In this document: positions 1-7,615 of the stretch, one piece after another
How the letters are laid out: each line of letters starts with the position of its first letter
Position numbering within the stretch: the stretch's first letter is position 1
Origin: an uncultured Lachnospiraceae bacterium
Lineage (GTDB): Bacteria; Bacillota; Clostridia; Lachnospirales; Lachnospiraceae
DNA length: 49,111 nucleotides
Assembly (NCBI GenBank): GCA_947630805.1
Contig: CANRIV010000013.1
Coordinates: forward strand, 1 to 49,111
Direction of reading: 5' to 3'
Program-made: the position numbers and the translations under genes
The notes under the pieces: model-generated
What the model was told of the DNA's origin: nothing
Databases searched by the model: none
Seen by the model: the letters and a program-made list of their open reading frames with translations, nothing else

Positions 1-18
1 TAGGTCGAGGGCTTATCC
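1..18 (+). rRNA. 3' end of 23S rRNA (partial)
   Basis: The first 18 bases match the conserved 3' terminus of bacterial 23S rRNA (a TAGGTCGAGG core followed by GCTTATCC). The rest of the gene lies left of the window. The 68 bases from here to tRNA-Asp are too short for a 5S gene, and none is visible before the decarboxylase gene. The exact 3' end is approximate. Confidence 0.75.
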
Positions 19-86
19 ATGAAGGTCATGGGAGGAAAGGATGAAGGTTTTTCAGTATGTGGTTTTGAGTGTACAATGTATATTAT

Positions 87-160
87 GGCCCGGTGGCTCA
101 GCTGGTTAGAGCGCCGCCCTGTCACGGCGGAGGTCGTGGGTTCGAACCCCATCCGGGTCG
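87..160 (+). tRNA. tRNA-Asp (GTC)
   Basis: The cloverleaf is complete, with acceptor stem GGCCCGG against CCGGGTC, anticodon GTC, the TTCGA T-loop and discriminator G. CCA is not encoded. It follows the 23S end directly and precedes an intrinsic terminator, so it is probably the last gene of the rRNA transcript. Confidence 0.95.
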
Positions 161-185
161 CTTATAGATAATATTTATTTATATT

Positions 186-234
186 GAGGAGGTTGAAAGC
201 AACCTAAGCTGGCTTTCTCAACCTCTTTTCTTTT
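186..234 (+). terminator. Intrinsic terminator after tRNA-Asp
   Basis: The arms at 189-200 and 212-225 pair as a hairpin with a 2-nt bulge and are followed by a T-rich tract with one C. It separates tRNA-Asp from the remaining tRNA array, which would then need its own promoter or read-through. I found no convincing promoter between 235 and 282. Confidence 0.6.
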
Positions 235-282
235 ATATATTTGATTCATCTTGAAACAAAACATAAAAGCGAATAAATACTT

Positions 283-355
283 GGGATCTTAGCTCAGCTG
301 GGAGAGCATCTGCCTTACAAGCAGAGGGTCACAGGTTCGAGCCCTGTAGGTCCCA
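283..355 (+). tRNA. tRNA-Val (TAC)
   Basis: Acceptor stem GGGATCT pairs with AGGTCCC. The anticodon loop gives TAC, the discriminator is A, and CCA is not encoded. It is the first tRNA after the internal terminator. Confidence 0.95.
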
Positions 356-374
356 TTCATACAAATAAAGACAT

Positions 375-594
375 AACTTCATACGCCGATGTGGCTCAAT
401 TTAAGCTTATTGACAAAGTCAATAAGAGGGGAGCAGCAAAGCGGAGCTTTGGCTCTGCCAATTGAGCAGATATTGGTATTTTCAAACTTCATATGCCGAT
501 GTGGCTCAATTCAAGCTTATTGACTTCGTCAATAAGAGGAGAGCAGCAAAGCGGAGCTTTGGCTCTGCCAATTGAGCGGATATTGGTATTTTCA
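375..594 (+). repeat. Two tandem 110-bp units carrying 5' tRNA-Thr pieces and hairpins
   Basis: Unit 1 is 375-484 and unit 2 is 485-594. They are 103/110 identical by direct comparison. Each has 17 bases identical to the 5' end of tRNA-Thr (385-401 and 495-511), a 9-bp hairpin (CTTATTGAC/GTCAATAAG), a second hairpin (AAAGC GGA GCTTT), and an inverted copy of the tRNA-Thr D-arm. An outer 8-bp stem GCTCAATT/AATTGAGC closes a three-way junction. The seven differences (384/494, 402/512, the loop 415-417/525-527, 430/540, 468/578) lie in loops or unpaired bases. The array ends exactly where the intact tRNA-Thr begins, keeping the 110-base period. Confidence 0.9.
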
Positions 595-604
595 AACTTC
601 ATAT

Positions 605-677
605 GCCGATGTGGCTCAATTGGCAGAGCAGCTGATTTGTAATCAGCAGGTTAACGGTTCGAGTCCGTTCATCGGCT
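605..677 (+). tRNA. tRNA-Thr (TGT)
   Basis: This cloverleaf is intact: acceptor GCCGATG against CATCGGC, anticodon TGT, discriminator T. Its upstream flank (595-604) and first 17 bases are the third, in-phase copy of the start of the 110-bp unit. Here the normal D-arm, anticodon arm and T-arm follow instead of the hairpins. Confidence 0.95.
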
Positions 678-682
678 TTTAT

Positions 683-764
683 GGGCAGATTCCCGAGAGG
701 CCAAAGGGGACAGACTGTAAATCTGCTGGCACTGCCTTCGGAGGTTCGAATCCTCCTCTGCCCA
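683..764 (+). tRNA. tRNA-Tyr (GTA)
   Basis: This is a class II tRNA with a long variable arm. Acceptor GGGCAGA pairs with TCTGCCC, the anticodon is GTA and the discriminator is A. It begins 5 bases after tRNA-Thr, so the two are surely cotranscribed. Confidence 0.95.
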
Positions 765-819
765 TTGCTTTTATAAATGGTTATAATCATTTATAAAAAA
801 GCATATAATTAAATAATAT

Positions 820-893
820 CGCGGGGTGGAGCAGTCTGGAAGCTCGCCGGGCTCATAACCCGGAGGTCATAGGTTCAAATCCTATTCCCGCAA
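820..893 (+). tRNA. Initiator tRNA-fMet (CAT)
   Basis: The anticodon is CAT. Two initiator hallmarks are visible: the mismatched first acceptor pair (C1 against A72) and three consecutive G-C pairs at the base of the anticodon stem. It is therefore the initiator rather than the elongator Met tRNA. Confidence 0.93.
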
Positions 894-899
894 CTCAAT

Positions 900-972
<73 letters not shown>

Positions 973-982
973 TTTTTTATGT

Positions 983-1026
983 CTGTTTTTAAAGAGGGGG
1001 GGGAGGAATAAAACAGGTCTTTTTTA
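983..1026 (+). terminator. Possible terminator of the tRNA array
   Basis: CTGTTTT at 983-989 can pair with AAAACAG at 1010-1016 around a purine-rich loop holding a run of eight G (996-1003), followed by TCTTTTTT. The loop is unusually large, so this call is tentative. Confidence 0.4.
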
Positions 1027-1027
1027 T

Positions 1028-1056
1028 TTGATAATAGAATTAAAACATAGTAAGAT
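1028..1056 (+). promoter_or_regulatory. Sigma-A-type promoter of the decarboxylase operon
   Basis: TTGATA, a 17-base spacer, then TAAGAT. It lies 30 bases before the decarboxylase ATG and is the only good promoter seen ahead of the housekeeping block. Confidence 0.65.
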
Positions 1057-1085
1057 ATATATGAAATTAAAAGGGTATTTATGAA

Positions 1086-2573
1086 ATGAAAGAGAATAGT
1101 TTATATACCAGATTAATTGAATATGGAAAAAACGGAAAATATCCATTTCATATGCCGGGACATAAAAGAAAGGTAAAATTTTTACAGGGAGAGGATATTT
1201 TTACAATTGACATAACAGAAATTGATGGATTTGATAATCTTCACCATGCAGACGGCATTATAAAAGAGGCAATGGATTTTGCCGCAGCATTTTATGGAAC
1301 GGATAAAACATGGTTTTTGGTAAATGGAAGTTCGTGTGGACTTCTGGCGGCGATTCATGCGGTTACAAACATTGGCGATTATGTGATAATCGGCAGGAAT
1401 TGTCATAAATCGGTCTATAATGCTGTAGAAAGCCGAAATTTAAAGGCGAGATATCTTTATCCGGAGTATTTGGAAGCCTATGGAATTTGCGGAGGATACT
1501 CACCTGAAAAATTAGAAAATATTTTAAAACAATGTAAGAAGAAAGAACAGAAGGTAAAGGCTGTAGTGCTCACCTCTCCTACTTATGAGGGAATTGTATC
1601 CGATATAAAAAGATTAGCAAAAATAACCCATCAATACGGAGCGGTATTGATTGTAGATGAAGCGCATGGAGCTCATTTTGGTCTGCATAATCAATTACCT
1701 GTTCCGGCTTATAAATTAGGGGCGGATTTGGTTATTGAAAGCGTACATAAGACACTGCCGGCACTAACGCAGAGTGCATTACTGCATATGTGTGGAGAAA
1801 ATATAGAAATCGAAAAAATAGAAAAGAGCCTTCGTATTTATCAGACCAGCAGTCCATCTTATCCAATTATGGCAAGTATCGATAAGTGTATTAGAAATCT
1901 CAGGCAGTGTGGAAATCAGAAGATGGAGCAGTTGCTTTTGCAGATAAATGATTTTAGAAAAAGAGTAAACAGACAGAAACATTTTAATATATTAGGCAGA
2001 GAATTCATTGGAAAAGCACAAGTTTTTGATATAGACTTAACGAAATTGGTAATTTTTGTAGATAATCGTTGTATGAACGGACGAGAATTATCAGAAATAT
2101 TGCGAGACAGATACAATTTTGAAATGGAAATGGATGCGGCCACATACGTTTTGGGGATTACAACGATTTGTGATGAAAAAAAAGATATTGAAAGACTGGC
2201 GGAAAGCCTGGAAGAATTAGATCGGGAATGGAAGAATGTCGGGAAAAAAGAAAAGCAGCCGGAGTTATTGTGGCAGGAAGAAAACGAAATAATATTTTCT
2301 GCTTATGAAGCCGGTTTATGTGAAATGGAGGAATGTTTGTTGAAAGATTCTGTCGGATGTGTATCCGGGGAATATTTATATTTATATCCTCCAGAAATTC
2401 CGCTATTGGTGCCGGGAGAAATCATTTCACCCAAGTTGCTGGAGCAGATAGAATGGTATAAAAAAATGAATATGAATATTAGAGGATTAAAAGATACCGA
2501 AAATCAAAGAATTCTAGTCATAAATAAAAATTTATATCAGAACAGAGAAAAGAACTGCTCAGGCAAAGAATAA
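1086..2573 (+). CDS. Orn/Lys/Arg decarboxylase family protein (PLP-dependent)
   Basis: This 495-residue fold-type I PLP enzyme belongs to the ornithine/lysine/arginine decarboxylase family and is expected to decarboxylate a basic amino acid to a polyamine or diamine. The N-terminus has the family signature PFHMPGHKR. DEAHGAHF near residue 192 holds the cofactor-contacting Asp and His, and ESVHKTLPALTQ places the Schiff-base lysine at about Lys222. A smaller C-terminal domain follows residue 380. The length fits the short Bacillus YaaO/SpeA-like form rather than the 700-residue inducible enzymes. Substrate cannot be read from the sequence. An earlier ATG at 1081 runs into a stop after two codons, so 1086 is the start. 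It heads the block that continues with the kinase-like gene, as yaaO heads the equivalent Bacillus block. Confidence 0.88.
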   Translation: MKENSLYTRLIEYGKNGKYPFHMPGHKRKVKFLQGEDIFTIDITEIDGFDNLHHADGIIKEAMDFAAAFYGTDKTWFLVNGSSCGLLAAIHAVTNIGDYVIIGRNCHKSVYNAVESRNLKARYLYPEYLEAYGICGGYSPEKLENILKQCKKKEQKVKAVVLTSPTYEGIVSDIKRLAKITHQYGAVLIVDEAHGAHFGLHNQLPVPAYKLGADLVIESVHKTLPALTQSALLHMCGENIEIEKIEKSLRIYQTSSPSYPIMASIDKCIRNLRQCGNQKMEQLLLQINDFRKRVNRQKHFNILGREFIGKAQVFDIDLTKLVIFVDNRCMNGRELSEILRDRYNFEMEMDAATYVLGITTICDEKKDIERLAESLEELDREWKNVGKKEKQPELLWQEENEIIFSAYEAGLCEMEECLLKDSVGCVSGEYLYLYPPEIPLLVPGEIISPKLLEQIEWYKKMNMNIRGLKDTENQRILVINKNLYQNREKNCSGKE

Positions 2574-2645
2574 AGAACAGCAGGAATTAAAATGTTAAAA
2601 ATAGAGAAACAGGAAAATGTAAGTGAAAAATAAGGTTGGAAAAAT

Positions 2646-3230
2646 ATGGCAAAAATATTTTTTGTATTGGGAAAAAGTTGCAGCGGAAAAGATACAATTT
2701 TTCATTATTTGAAAAACAATAAAGAACTTAAACTGAAAACCGTTGTGGGATATACGACCCGTCCGATGCGTGAGGGAGAGAAAGAGGGAGAAGAATATTT
2801 TTTTGTTACCCCGCACAGACTTCATGAACTCAGGGAAGCGGGGAAAGTTATTGAATGCCGGGACTATAATACAGTACATGGAGTATGGAGTTACTTTACG
2901 GTAGATGACGAACAGATTGATTTGGAGAATGGAAATTATCTATATATTGGAACATTGGAATCTTACAGAGATATGGTAAAATACTATGGGAGGGATGTAG
3001 TGATACCTCTTTATATCCAAGTAGAAACGGGGGAGAGGCTTTACAGGGCAATTCAAAGAGAGCGGAGTCAAAAATCTCCGAGATATGCTGAAATGTGCAG
3101 AAGATTTCTGGCGGATGAAGAAGATTTCAATGAAGAAAATATTATGAGAGCAGGAATTACCAGACGGTTTGAAAACAATGTTTTAGAGGACTGCATTGCT
3201 GAGATTGTGGAAACAATCAAAGAAGTATGA
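2646..3230 (+). CDS. Guanylate kinase-like protein
   Basis: This 194-residue P-loop protein starts with FFVLGKSCSGKDT, a Walker A of guanylate-kinase type in which Asp follows the invariant Gly-Lys. TTRPMREGEKEG and EYFFV match the GMP-binding segment of guanylate kinases (TTRPPRPGE..G..Y.FV in typical members). It probably phosphorylates GMP or a related monophosphate. The middle and C-terminal parts diverge from housekeeping Gmk, so activity is inferred. In Bacillus this slot between yaaO and holB is held by thymidylate kinase, so a different nucleotide-kinase family appears to occupy it here. It is followed by holB in the same operon. Confidence 0.8.
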   Translation: MAKIFFVLGKSCSGKDTIFHYLKNNKELKLKTVVGYTTRPMREGEKEGEEYFFVTPHRLHELREAGKVIECRDYNTVHGVWSYFTVDDEQIDLENGNYLYIGTLESYRDMVKYYGRDVVIPLYIQVETGERLYRAIQRERSQKSPRYAEMCRRFLADEEDFNEENIMRAGITRRFENNVLEDCIAEIVETIKEV

Positions 3231-3261
3231 TATTATAATCTATTGGGAGGAAATGCTTTCT

Positions 3262-4320
3262 ATGGAGTCAGGAAAAATTCTCGGACAGGAACATATTATC
3301 CGACACTTTGAAAATGCCATTCAAACAGGAAAAATATCGCATGCTTACATTATTAGCGGGGAAGAAGGCACCGGGAAACTGAAACTGGCGAGAAGTTTTG
3401 CGAAAGCACTGCAATGCGAAGAAAACTGTCCGGATATGGGTAGTTTAGGAAATGTTTTTGATGCTTCGCAGAAAGAGCCGAACAAAAAAATTACAGGAAA
3501 AGCATGTGGACACTGCAAATCCTGCAGGCAGACAGATTCTCTCAGTCAGCCGGACATTAAATATATTACGCATGAAAAAGCGGGAATTGGCGTAGATGAA
3601 ATAAGAGATCAGATTAATAATGATATTGACATTAAACCTTACAGCAGCAGGTATAAAATTTATATTATTCCGGAGAGTGAAAAGATGACGGTGCAGGCGC
3701 AGAATGCACTGTTAAAAACAATAGAGGAGCCTCCTGCCTATGTCATAATTATTTTGCTGACCACAAATGCCGATATTTTTTTACAGACAATTTTGTCCCG
3801 GTGTGTTATTTTAAATATCCGTCCGGTAAAAGAAGAGAGCATTAAAAATCAGCTGATGACAGAATATGGGATAAATGAGTATAACGCCAGAATGGCAGCT
3901 GTATTTTCCGGAGGAAATCCGGGAAAAGCTCTGAGACAGGCTACTTCGGAAGAATTTAAAGAATTGAAGGACCGGCTGATAGATATACTGCAGTCCCTGG
4001 AGACCGGCGGAATGGATGTCATTTCTTCCTCGGTAAAGCAGATTGCTGAATTAAAAAAACAGGCGGAAGATTATTTTTATCTTTTGCGTCTTTGGTTTCG
4101 GGACACATTAATTTATAAAGCGACAGGGAGAAAAGAACAACTTATTTTCCAGGACAATTATAAGGCGATAGAAAGTCAGGCAAAAAACTGTTCTTATTTG
4201 GATATTAATATGATATTACAATCCATTGACCAGGCACAAAATCAAATAAAAGCAAATGTAAATTTTGATTCGGTAATGGAAGTATTGTTTTTAACAATAA
4301 AAGAAAGGATACAGGGGTAA
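3262..4320 (+). CDS. holB: DNA polymerase III delta' subunit
   Basis: This is the clamp-loader delta' subunit (about 352 residues), part of the complex that loads the sliding clamp at replication forks. Visible features are the N-terminal ILGQEHI, a degenerate P-loop (GEEGTGK), a zinc-binding cluster ending CGHCKSCRQ, the EEPP turn and the SRC motif (ILSRCVIL) typical of delta/gamma-type AAA subunits. The reading frame is open back to 3196 inside the kinase gene. The GGGAGG at 3245-3250 best serves the ATG at 3262, which gives the family-typical start MESGKILGQ. ATG 3253 is only 2 bases from that site. It sits between the kinase-like gene and ricT, the order seen in Bacillus. Confidence 0.93.
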   Translation: MESGKILGQEHIIRHFENAIQTGKISHAYIISGEEGTGKLKLARSFAKALQCEENCPDMGSLGNVFDASQKEPNKKITGKACGHCKSCRQTDSLSQPDIKYITHEKAGIGVDEIRDQINNDIDIKPYSSRYKIYIIPESEKMTVQAQNALLKTIEEPPAYVIIILLTTNADIFLQTILSRCVILNIRPVKEESIKNQLMTEYGINEYNARMAAVFSGGNPGKALRQATSEEFKELKDRLIDILQSLETGGMDVISSSVKQIAELKKQAEDYFYLLRLWFRDTLIYKATGRKEQLIFQDNYKAIESQAKNCSYLDINMILQSIDQAQNQIKANVNFDSVMEVLFLTIKERIQG

Positions 4321-4402
4321 AGTTGGAAGAGACTTTCAGCCCTGAATTTGCGTTTCAACCGAAAATAAATATATTTCGGAGTGGAACATTAGGAGGCAAT
4401 TT

Positions 4403-5296
4403 ATGATAAAAGTAATAGGTGTGAGATTCAGACAGGCAGGAAAAATTTATAATTTTGATCCGGTTTCGTTTGATATAAAAAAAGGAGACCATGTAATCGT
4501 GGAGACGACCCGGGGTGTAGAGTATGGCTCCGTTGTGGATGACATAAAGGAAACAGAAGAAGAAAATGTTGTTATGCCGTTAAAGCCGGTTATAAGAATT
4601 GCCACAGAAGAAGATGATAAAATAGCAAGGGAAAACGCAGAAAAAGAAAAAAGAGCATTTAAAATCTGCAAAGAAAAAATTGCAAAACACGGCTTGGAAA
4701 TGAAATTAATAGATACGGAATATACGTTTGACAATAATAAAGTATTATTTTATTTTACAGCGGATGGAAGAATTGATTTTAGAGAACTGGTAAAAGATCT
4801 GGCATCTGTGTTCAAAACCAGAATTGAATTACGGCAGGTAGGCGTGAGGGATGAGACCAAGATGCTCGGAGGCATTGGCGTCTGCGGAAGACCCCTTTGC
4901 TGCAATACTTATTTATCTGAGTTTATACCGGTATCTATCAAGATGGCAAAGGAGCAGAATTTGTCATTGAATCCTACAAAAATTTCCGGAATTTGTGGCA
5001 GACTGATGTGTTGTCTGAAGAATGAGCAGGAAGCATACGAATATTTAAACTCAAATCTTCCGGATATTGGGGAAAAGGTTAAAACTTTTGATGGGTTGAC
5101 AGGAGAAGTGACAAGTGTAAACGTTTTGCGTCAGAAAGTGAAAATTGTAATTGAGCAGAATGACGAGCGGGAAATTAAAGAATATGCCATCAATGAATTA
5201 AAGTTTAAACCGAAGAAAAAGAAATTTGATTTGGCGGCTGAGGAATTGAAAGAGTTGAAGGCATTAGAGGACGAAGAGGAATCTAAGCTGGATTAA
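4403..5296 (+). CDS. ricT: PSP1-domain protein RicT (YaaT)
   Basis: This 297-residue protein has the PSP1 C-terminal domain. The diagnostic stretch is residues ~152-210: RDETKMLGGIGVCGRPLCC, then ICGRLMCCL, with the paired-cysteine clusters that ligate an iron-sulfur cluster in characterised Bacillus YaaT. In Bacillus, RicT acts with RicA and RicF to stimulate RNase Y processing and affects sporulation and competence. The partners are not in this window. A strong AGGAGG precedes the ATG. The C-terminus is a Lys/Glu-rich tail. It lies between holB and the tRNA methyltransferase gene, two bases upstream of the latter's GTG start. Confidence 0.92.
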   Translation: MIKVIGVRFRQAGKIYNFDPVSFDIKKGDHVIVETTRGVEYGSVVDDIKETEEENVVMPLKPVIRIATEEDDKIARENAEKEKRAFKICKEKIAKHGLEMKLIDTEYTFDNNKVLFYFTADGRIDFRELVKDLASVFKTRIELRQVGVRDETKMLGGIGVCGRPLCCNTYLSEFIPVSIKMAKEQNLSLNPTKISGICGRLMCCLKNEQEAYEYLNSNLPDIGEKVKTFDGLTGEVTSVNVLRQKVKIVIEQNDEREIKEYAINELKFKPKKKKFDLAAEELKELKALEDEEESKLD

Positions 5297-5297
5297 T

Positions 5298-6068
5298 GTG
5301 ACGGAGAGACAGGAATTGGAGATTCAGTTAAAACCCGGAGAGAGAATAGACGATTTAGAGCGAAAAGGATATCGGATTATCCAAAACAGGGAAATGTTCT
5401 GCTATGGAATGGATTCCATTTTGTTGAGTGGATTTGCAAAGGTAAAAGAGGGAGAGACGGTACTTGATATGGGTACCGGAACGGGAATTATTCCGCTCCT
5501 GTTGGAAGCAAAAACTGACGGAAAGCATTTTACCGGACTTGAAATACAGCCAGACTGTGCTGAGATGGCGAGAAGAAGTGTTGCCCTGAATCATTTGGCA
5601 GAAAAAATTGATATTGTAGACGGTGATATAAAGGAGGCTTCGAAAATTTTTGGCGGGGCCTTCTTTGATGTAGTAACGACAAATCCACCATACATGACAG
5701 AACATCATGGACTGCAGAATCCGGAAGCGCCCAAAGCGATTGCGAGACATGAGATTAAATGCAGTCTGACAGATATAATCCGTGAGGCAGCGAAAGTATT
5801 GAAACCAGGTGGGAGATTTTATATGGTGCACAGGCCCCGGAGATTGGTAGAAATTATTTCTCTGATGAGAGAGTACAGGATTGAGCCGAAAAGAATAAGA
5901 ATGGTGCATCCTTTTGTAAATCGGGAAGCAAATATGGTGCTGATAGAGGGATTGCGCGGCGGTAATGCCATGATGAAAGTAGAAGCGCCATTAATTGTAT
6001 ATAAAGAACAGGGCGTATATCATGAAGAAATACTAGAGATATACGGAAAAACCAAGAAGAAAAAATAA
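5298..6068 (+). CDS. trmN6: tRNA1(Val) adenine-N6-methyltransferase-like protein
   Basis: This 256-residue class I SAM-dependent methyltransferase has motif I DMGTGTGIIPLLL (~residue 56) and the N6-adenine catalytic motif NPPYM (~residue 130). It corresponds by position and motif to Bacillus yabB / E. coli TrmN6, which methylates A37 of tRNA-Val. The start is GTG at 5298, one base after the ricT stop. The overlapping ATG at 5296 is followed at once by a stop. Tight spacing indicates translational coupling with ricT. The usual yazA (GIY-YIG) gene between yabB and rsmI in Bacillus is absent. Confidence 0.88.
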   Translation: MTERQELEIQLKPGERIDDLERKGYRIIQNREMFCYGMDSILLSGFAKVKEGETVLDMGTGTGIIPLLLEAKTDGKHFTGLEIQPDCAEMARRSVALNHLAEKIDIVDGDIKEASKIFGGAFFDVVTTNPPYMTEHHGLQNPEAPKAIARHEIKCSLTDIIREAAKVLKPGGRFYMVHRPRRLVEIISLMREYRIEPKRIRMVHPFVNREANMVLIEGLRGGNAMMKVEAPLIVYKEQGVYHEEILEIYGKTKKKK

Positions 6069-6102
6069 ATGTGATGTATTTCACATAGTTTGTGGGGAAA
6101 AT

Positions 6103-6945
6103 ATGGCGGGAAAATTATATCTGTGCGCCACACCGATTGGAAATCTAGAAGATATCACCTACAGGGTGGTAAGAACATTAAAAGAAGTAGATTTGATTGG
6201 TGCGGAGGACACAAGAAACAGTATAAAGTTGTTAAATTATTTTGATATTAAAACCCCGATGACCAGTTACCATGAATTTAATAAATATGACAAAGCAAAG
6301 GTACTGGTAAAGGAAATGCTGCAGGGCAGAAATGTTGCGCTGATTACCGACGCCGGAACACCGGGAATTTCAGATCCGGGAGAAGAACTGGTAAGGCAAT
6401 GCTATGAGGCGGGAGTGGAGGTAACTTCCCTGCCCGGAGCGGCTGCATGTATTACAGCGCTTACAATGTCAGGACAGAAAACAGGAAGATTTTGCTTTGA
6501 AGCTTTTCTGCCCCGGGACAAAAAAGAAAAGAAAGATGTGTTGGAATCTTTGAAAAATGAGACAAGAACAATGATTCTGTATGAGGCGCCGCATCGGCTT
6601 TTCAAGACGTTAAATGAGTTGAAGGAAGTACTGGGTGGCGACAGACCTCTTACAGTGTGCCGGGAATTGACAAAAAAGTATGAAGAGACGTTTCAGACAA
6701 CATTGCAGCAGGCGATTGAAAAATATCAGCAAAAAAATCCCAAAGGGGAGTATGTATTAGTTCTGGCCGGAAAAAGCAGGGAGAGCATCCTGCAGGAAAA
6801 AAGAAGCCGCTTTGAGGAGATGACAGAAGAAGAACACGTGGAATTTTATGTAAACCAAGGAGTGGATAAAAAAGAAGCGATAAAAAAGGCGGCAAAGGAC
6901 AGAGGGGTATCCAAAAGAGATATTTATAATGCACTGATAAAATAG
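6103..6945 (+). CDS. rsmI: 16S rRNA (cytidine1402-2'-O)-methyltransferase
   Basis: This 280-residue tetrapyrrole-methylase-fold enzyme methylates the 2'-O of C1402 in the 16S decoding centre. Signatures are LYLCATPIGNLEDIT at the N-terminus, AEDTRNSIKLL, the SAM-loop DAGTPGISDPGE, SLPGAAA and LYEAPHRL. It is full length, including the C-terminal helical extension with VSKRDIYNAL. It closes the left housekeeping operon and is followed immediately by a strong bidirectional terminator. Confidence 0.95.
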   Translation: MAGKLYLCATPIGNLEDITYRVVRTLKEVDLIGAEDTRNSIKLLNYFDIKTPMTSYHEFNKYDKAKVLVKEMLQGRNVALITDAGTPGISDPGEELVRQCYEAGVEVTSLPGAAACITALTMSGQKTGRFCFEAFLPRDKKEKKDVLESLKNETRTMILYEAPHRLFKTLNELKEVLGGDRPLTVCRELTKKYEETFQTTLQQAIEKYQQKNPKGEYVLVLAGKSRESILQEKRSRFEEMTEEEHVEFYVNQGVDKKEAIKKAAKDRGVSKRDIYNALIK

Positions 6946-6991
6946 AAAAACTACGGTTTAAAACCGAAGAGGTTTTAGCCCGTAGTTTTTT
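6946..6991. terminator. Bidirectional terminator between rsmI and the HPr-like gene
   Basis: A long hairpin pairs AAAACTACGG with CCGTAGTTTT on the outside, plus inner AAAACC/GGTTTT pairs. Poly-T follows on both strands, so it can end rsmI on the plus strand and the converging gene on the minus strand. Confidence 0.9.
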
Positions 6992-7043
6992 GGTGTCATC
7001 ACCATTTTCGCTTGAATTCAATTATTATTTAAAATTTATATTA

Positions 7044-7274
7044 TTAGCAAGTGTAATCACTTAACTCATTAGCAATCTGTTCTCCGTGATTCTGAGAATG
7101 AATGTTAAGTGTTAAGGGTTTTGATAAATCCAGAGCAAAAATGCCCATAATGGATTTTGCATCAACCAGATAATGACCGGAAACCAAATCAAAATCGTTT
7201 TCGTATTTTGTAATATCCTTGACGAAGGATTTTACTTTTGTAATTGAATTCAAGTTTACCGTAACTGTTTTCAT
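7044..7274 (-). CDS. HPr-like protein lacking the phospho-histidine
   Basis: This 76-residue protein has the HPr fold signature DAKSIMGIFALDLSKPL (residues ~38-54), which corresponds to the Ser46 region of HPr. The segment where HPr has GxHARPA reads SITKVKSFVKDITK, with no histidine and no Arg-Pro. It therefore cannot be a PTS phosphocarrier by the usual His15 route. A regulatory role is possible but not shown. It has its own AGGAGG site and promoter and stands alone, opposite in direction to its neighbours. A bona fide HPr with an intact active site is encoded at 22919. Confidence 0.8.
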   Translation of the reverse strand: MKTVTVNLNSITKVKSFVKDITKYENDFDLVSGHYLVDAKSIMGIFALDLSKPLTLNIHSQNHGEQIANELSDYTC

Positions 7275-7342
7275 TTTAAATACCTCCTATAATAAAAGCT
7301 GTTACTACTTGAATGGGATTCTTTTATCCTTCATTCGGGTAC

Positions 7343-7371
7343 ATATTAAGCGGAATTAGGGATTAAGTCAA
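7343..7371 (-). promoter_or_regulatory. Promoter of the HPr-like gene
   Basis: Read on the minus strand: TTGACT, 17-base spacer, TAATAT, about 70 bases before the HPr-like start. Confidence 0.65.
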
Positions 7372-7501
7372 GTAAAATCCCGGGGCAAAAATATACAAAC
7401 TTTTAGTGAATATTACGTTTTTTATATTAAATTTATATAGAAAATCGGACAAGTTATAGAAAAAATGCAGTGATAATAGCGACAGAAAAGCGAAAAGACG
7501 A

Positions 7502-7530
7502 GAATATATGGAGAAAACAACCATAAAATA
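7502..7530 (+). promoter_or_regulatory. Possible mother-cell sigma (SigE/SigK-like) promoter of spmA
   Basis: GAATATA, 13 bases, then CATAAAATA. This resembles the Bacillus SigE consensus (ATA-containing -35, CATACAnT -10) and also fits the SigK -10 CATAnnnTA. The same nine-base CATAAAATA occurs upstream of spmB. SpmA belongs to the SigE regulon in Bacillus. The assignment here is inference. Confidence 0.4.
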
Positions 7531-7615
7531 TGTAAAATTTCTTAATAAAAAAAATTATTGAATAAAAGAAAAAAACAGCAAATAAAATAGATAATAATAT
7601 AAATTTGGAAAAAAT

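Larger units (their letters stand above)
7275..7615. other. AT-rich intergenic region with divergent promoters
   Basis: This 341-base gap separates the divergent HPr-like and spmA genes. It holds the minus-strand promoter (7343-7371) and a mother-cell-sigma-like box near 7502-7530. I saw no ORF, RNA gene or repeat in the remainder. Confidence 0.6.

Noticed and set aside
251-279. Promoter for the tRNA-Val to tRNA-Phe group (TTGAAA-17-TAAATA)
   Set aside because: The predicted start would lie inside mature tRNA-Val, which begins at 283.
375-594. Two tRNA pseudogenes
   Set aside because: Only the first 17 bases of tRNA-Thr and an inverted D-arm are present. Anticodon and T arms are missing, so they are listed as repeats instead.
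572-796. Overlapping open frames on both strands across tRNA-Thr and tRNA-Tyr
   Set aside because: They lie on two mature tRNA genes and the repeat array, and have no ribosome site. Chance frames.
5355-5909. 184-codon minus-strand frame opposite trmN6
   Set aside because: It has no ribosome site and no recognisable domain, and the methyltransferase motifs are on the plus strand.
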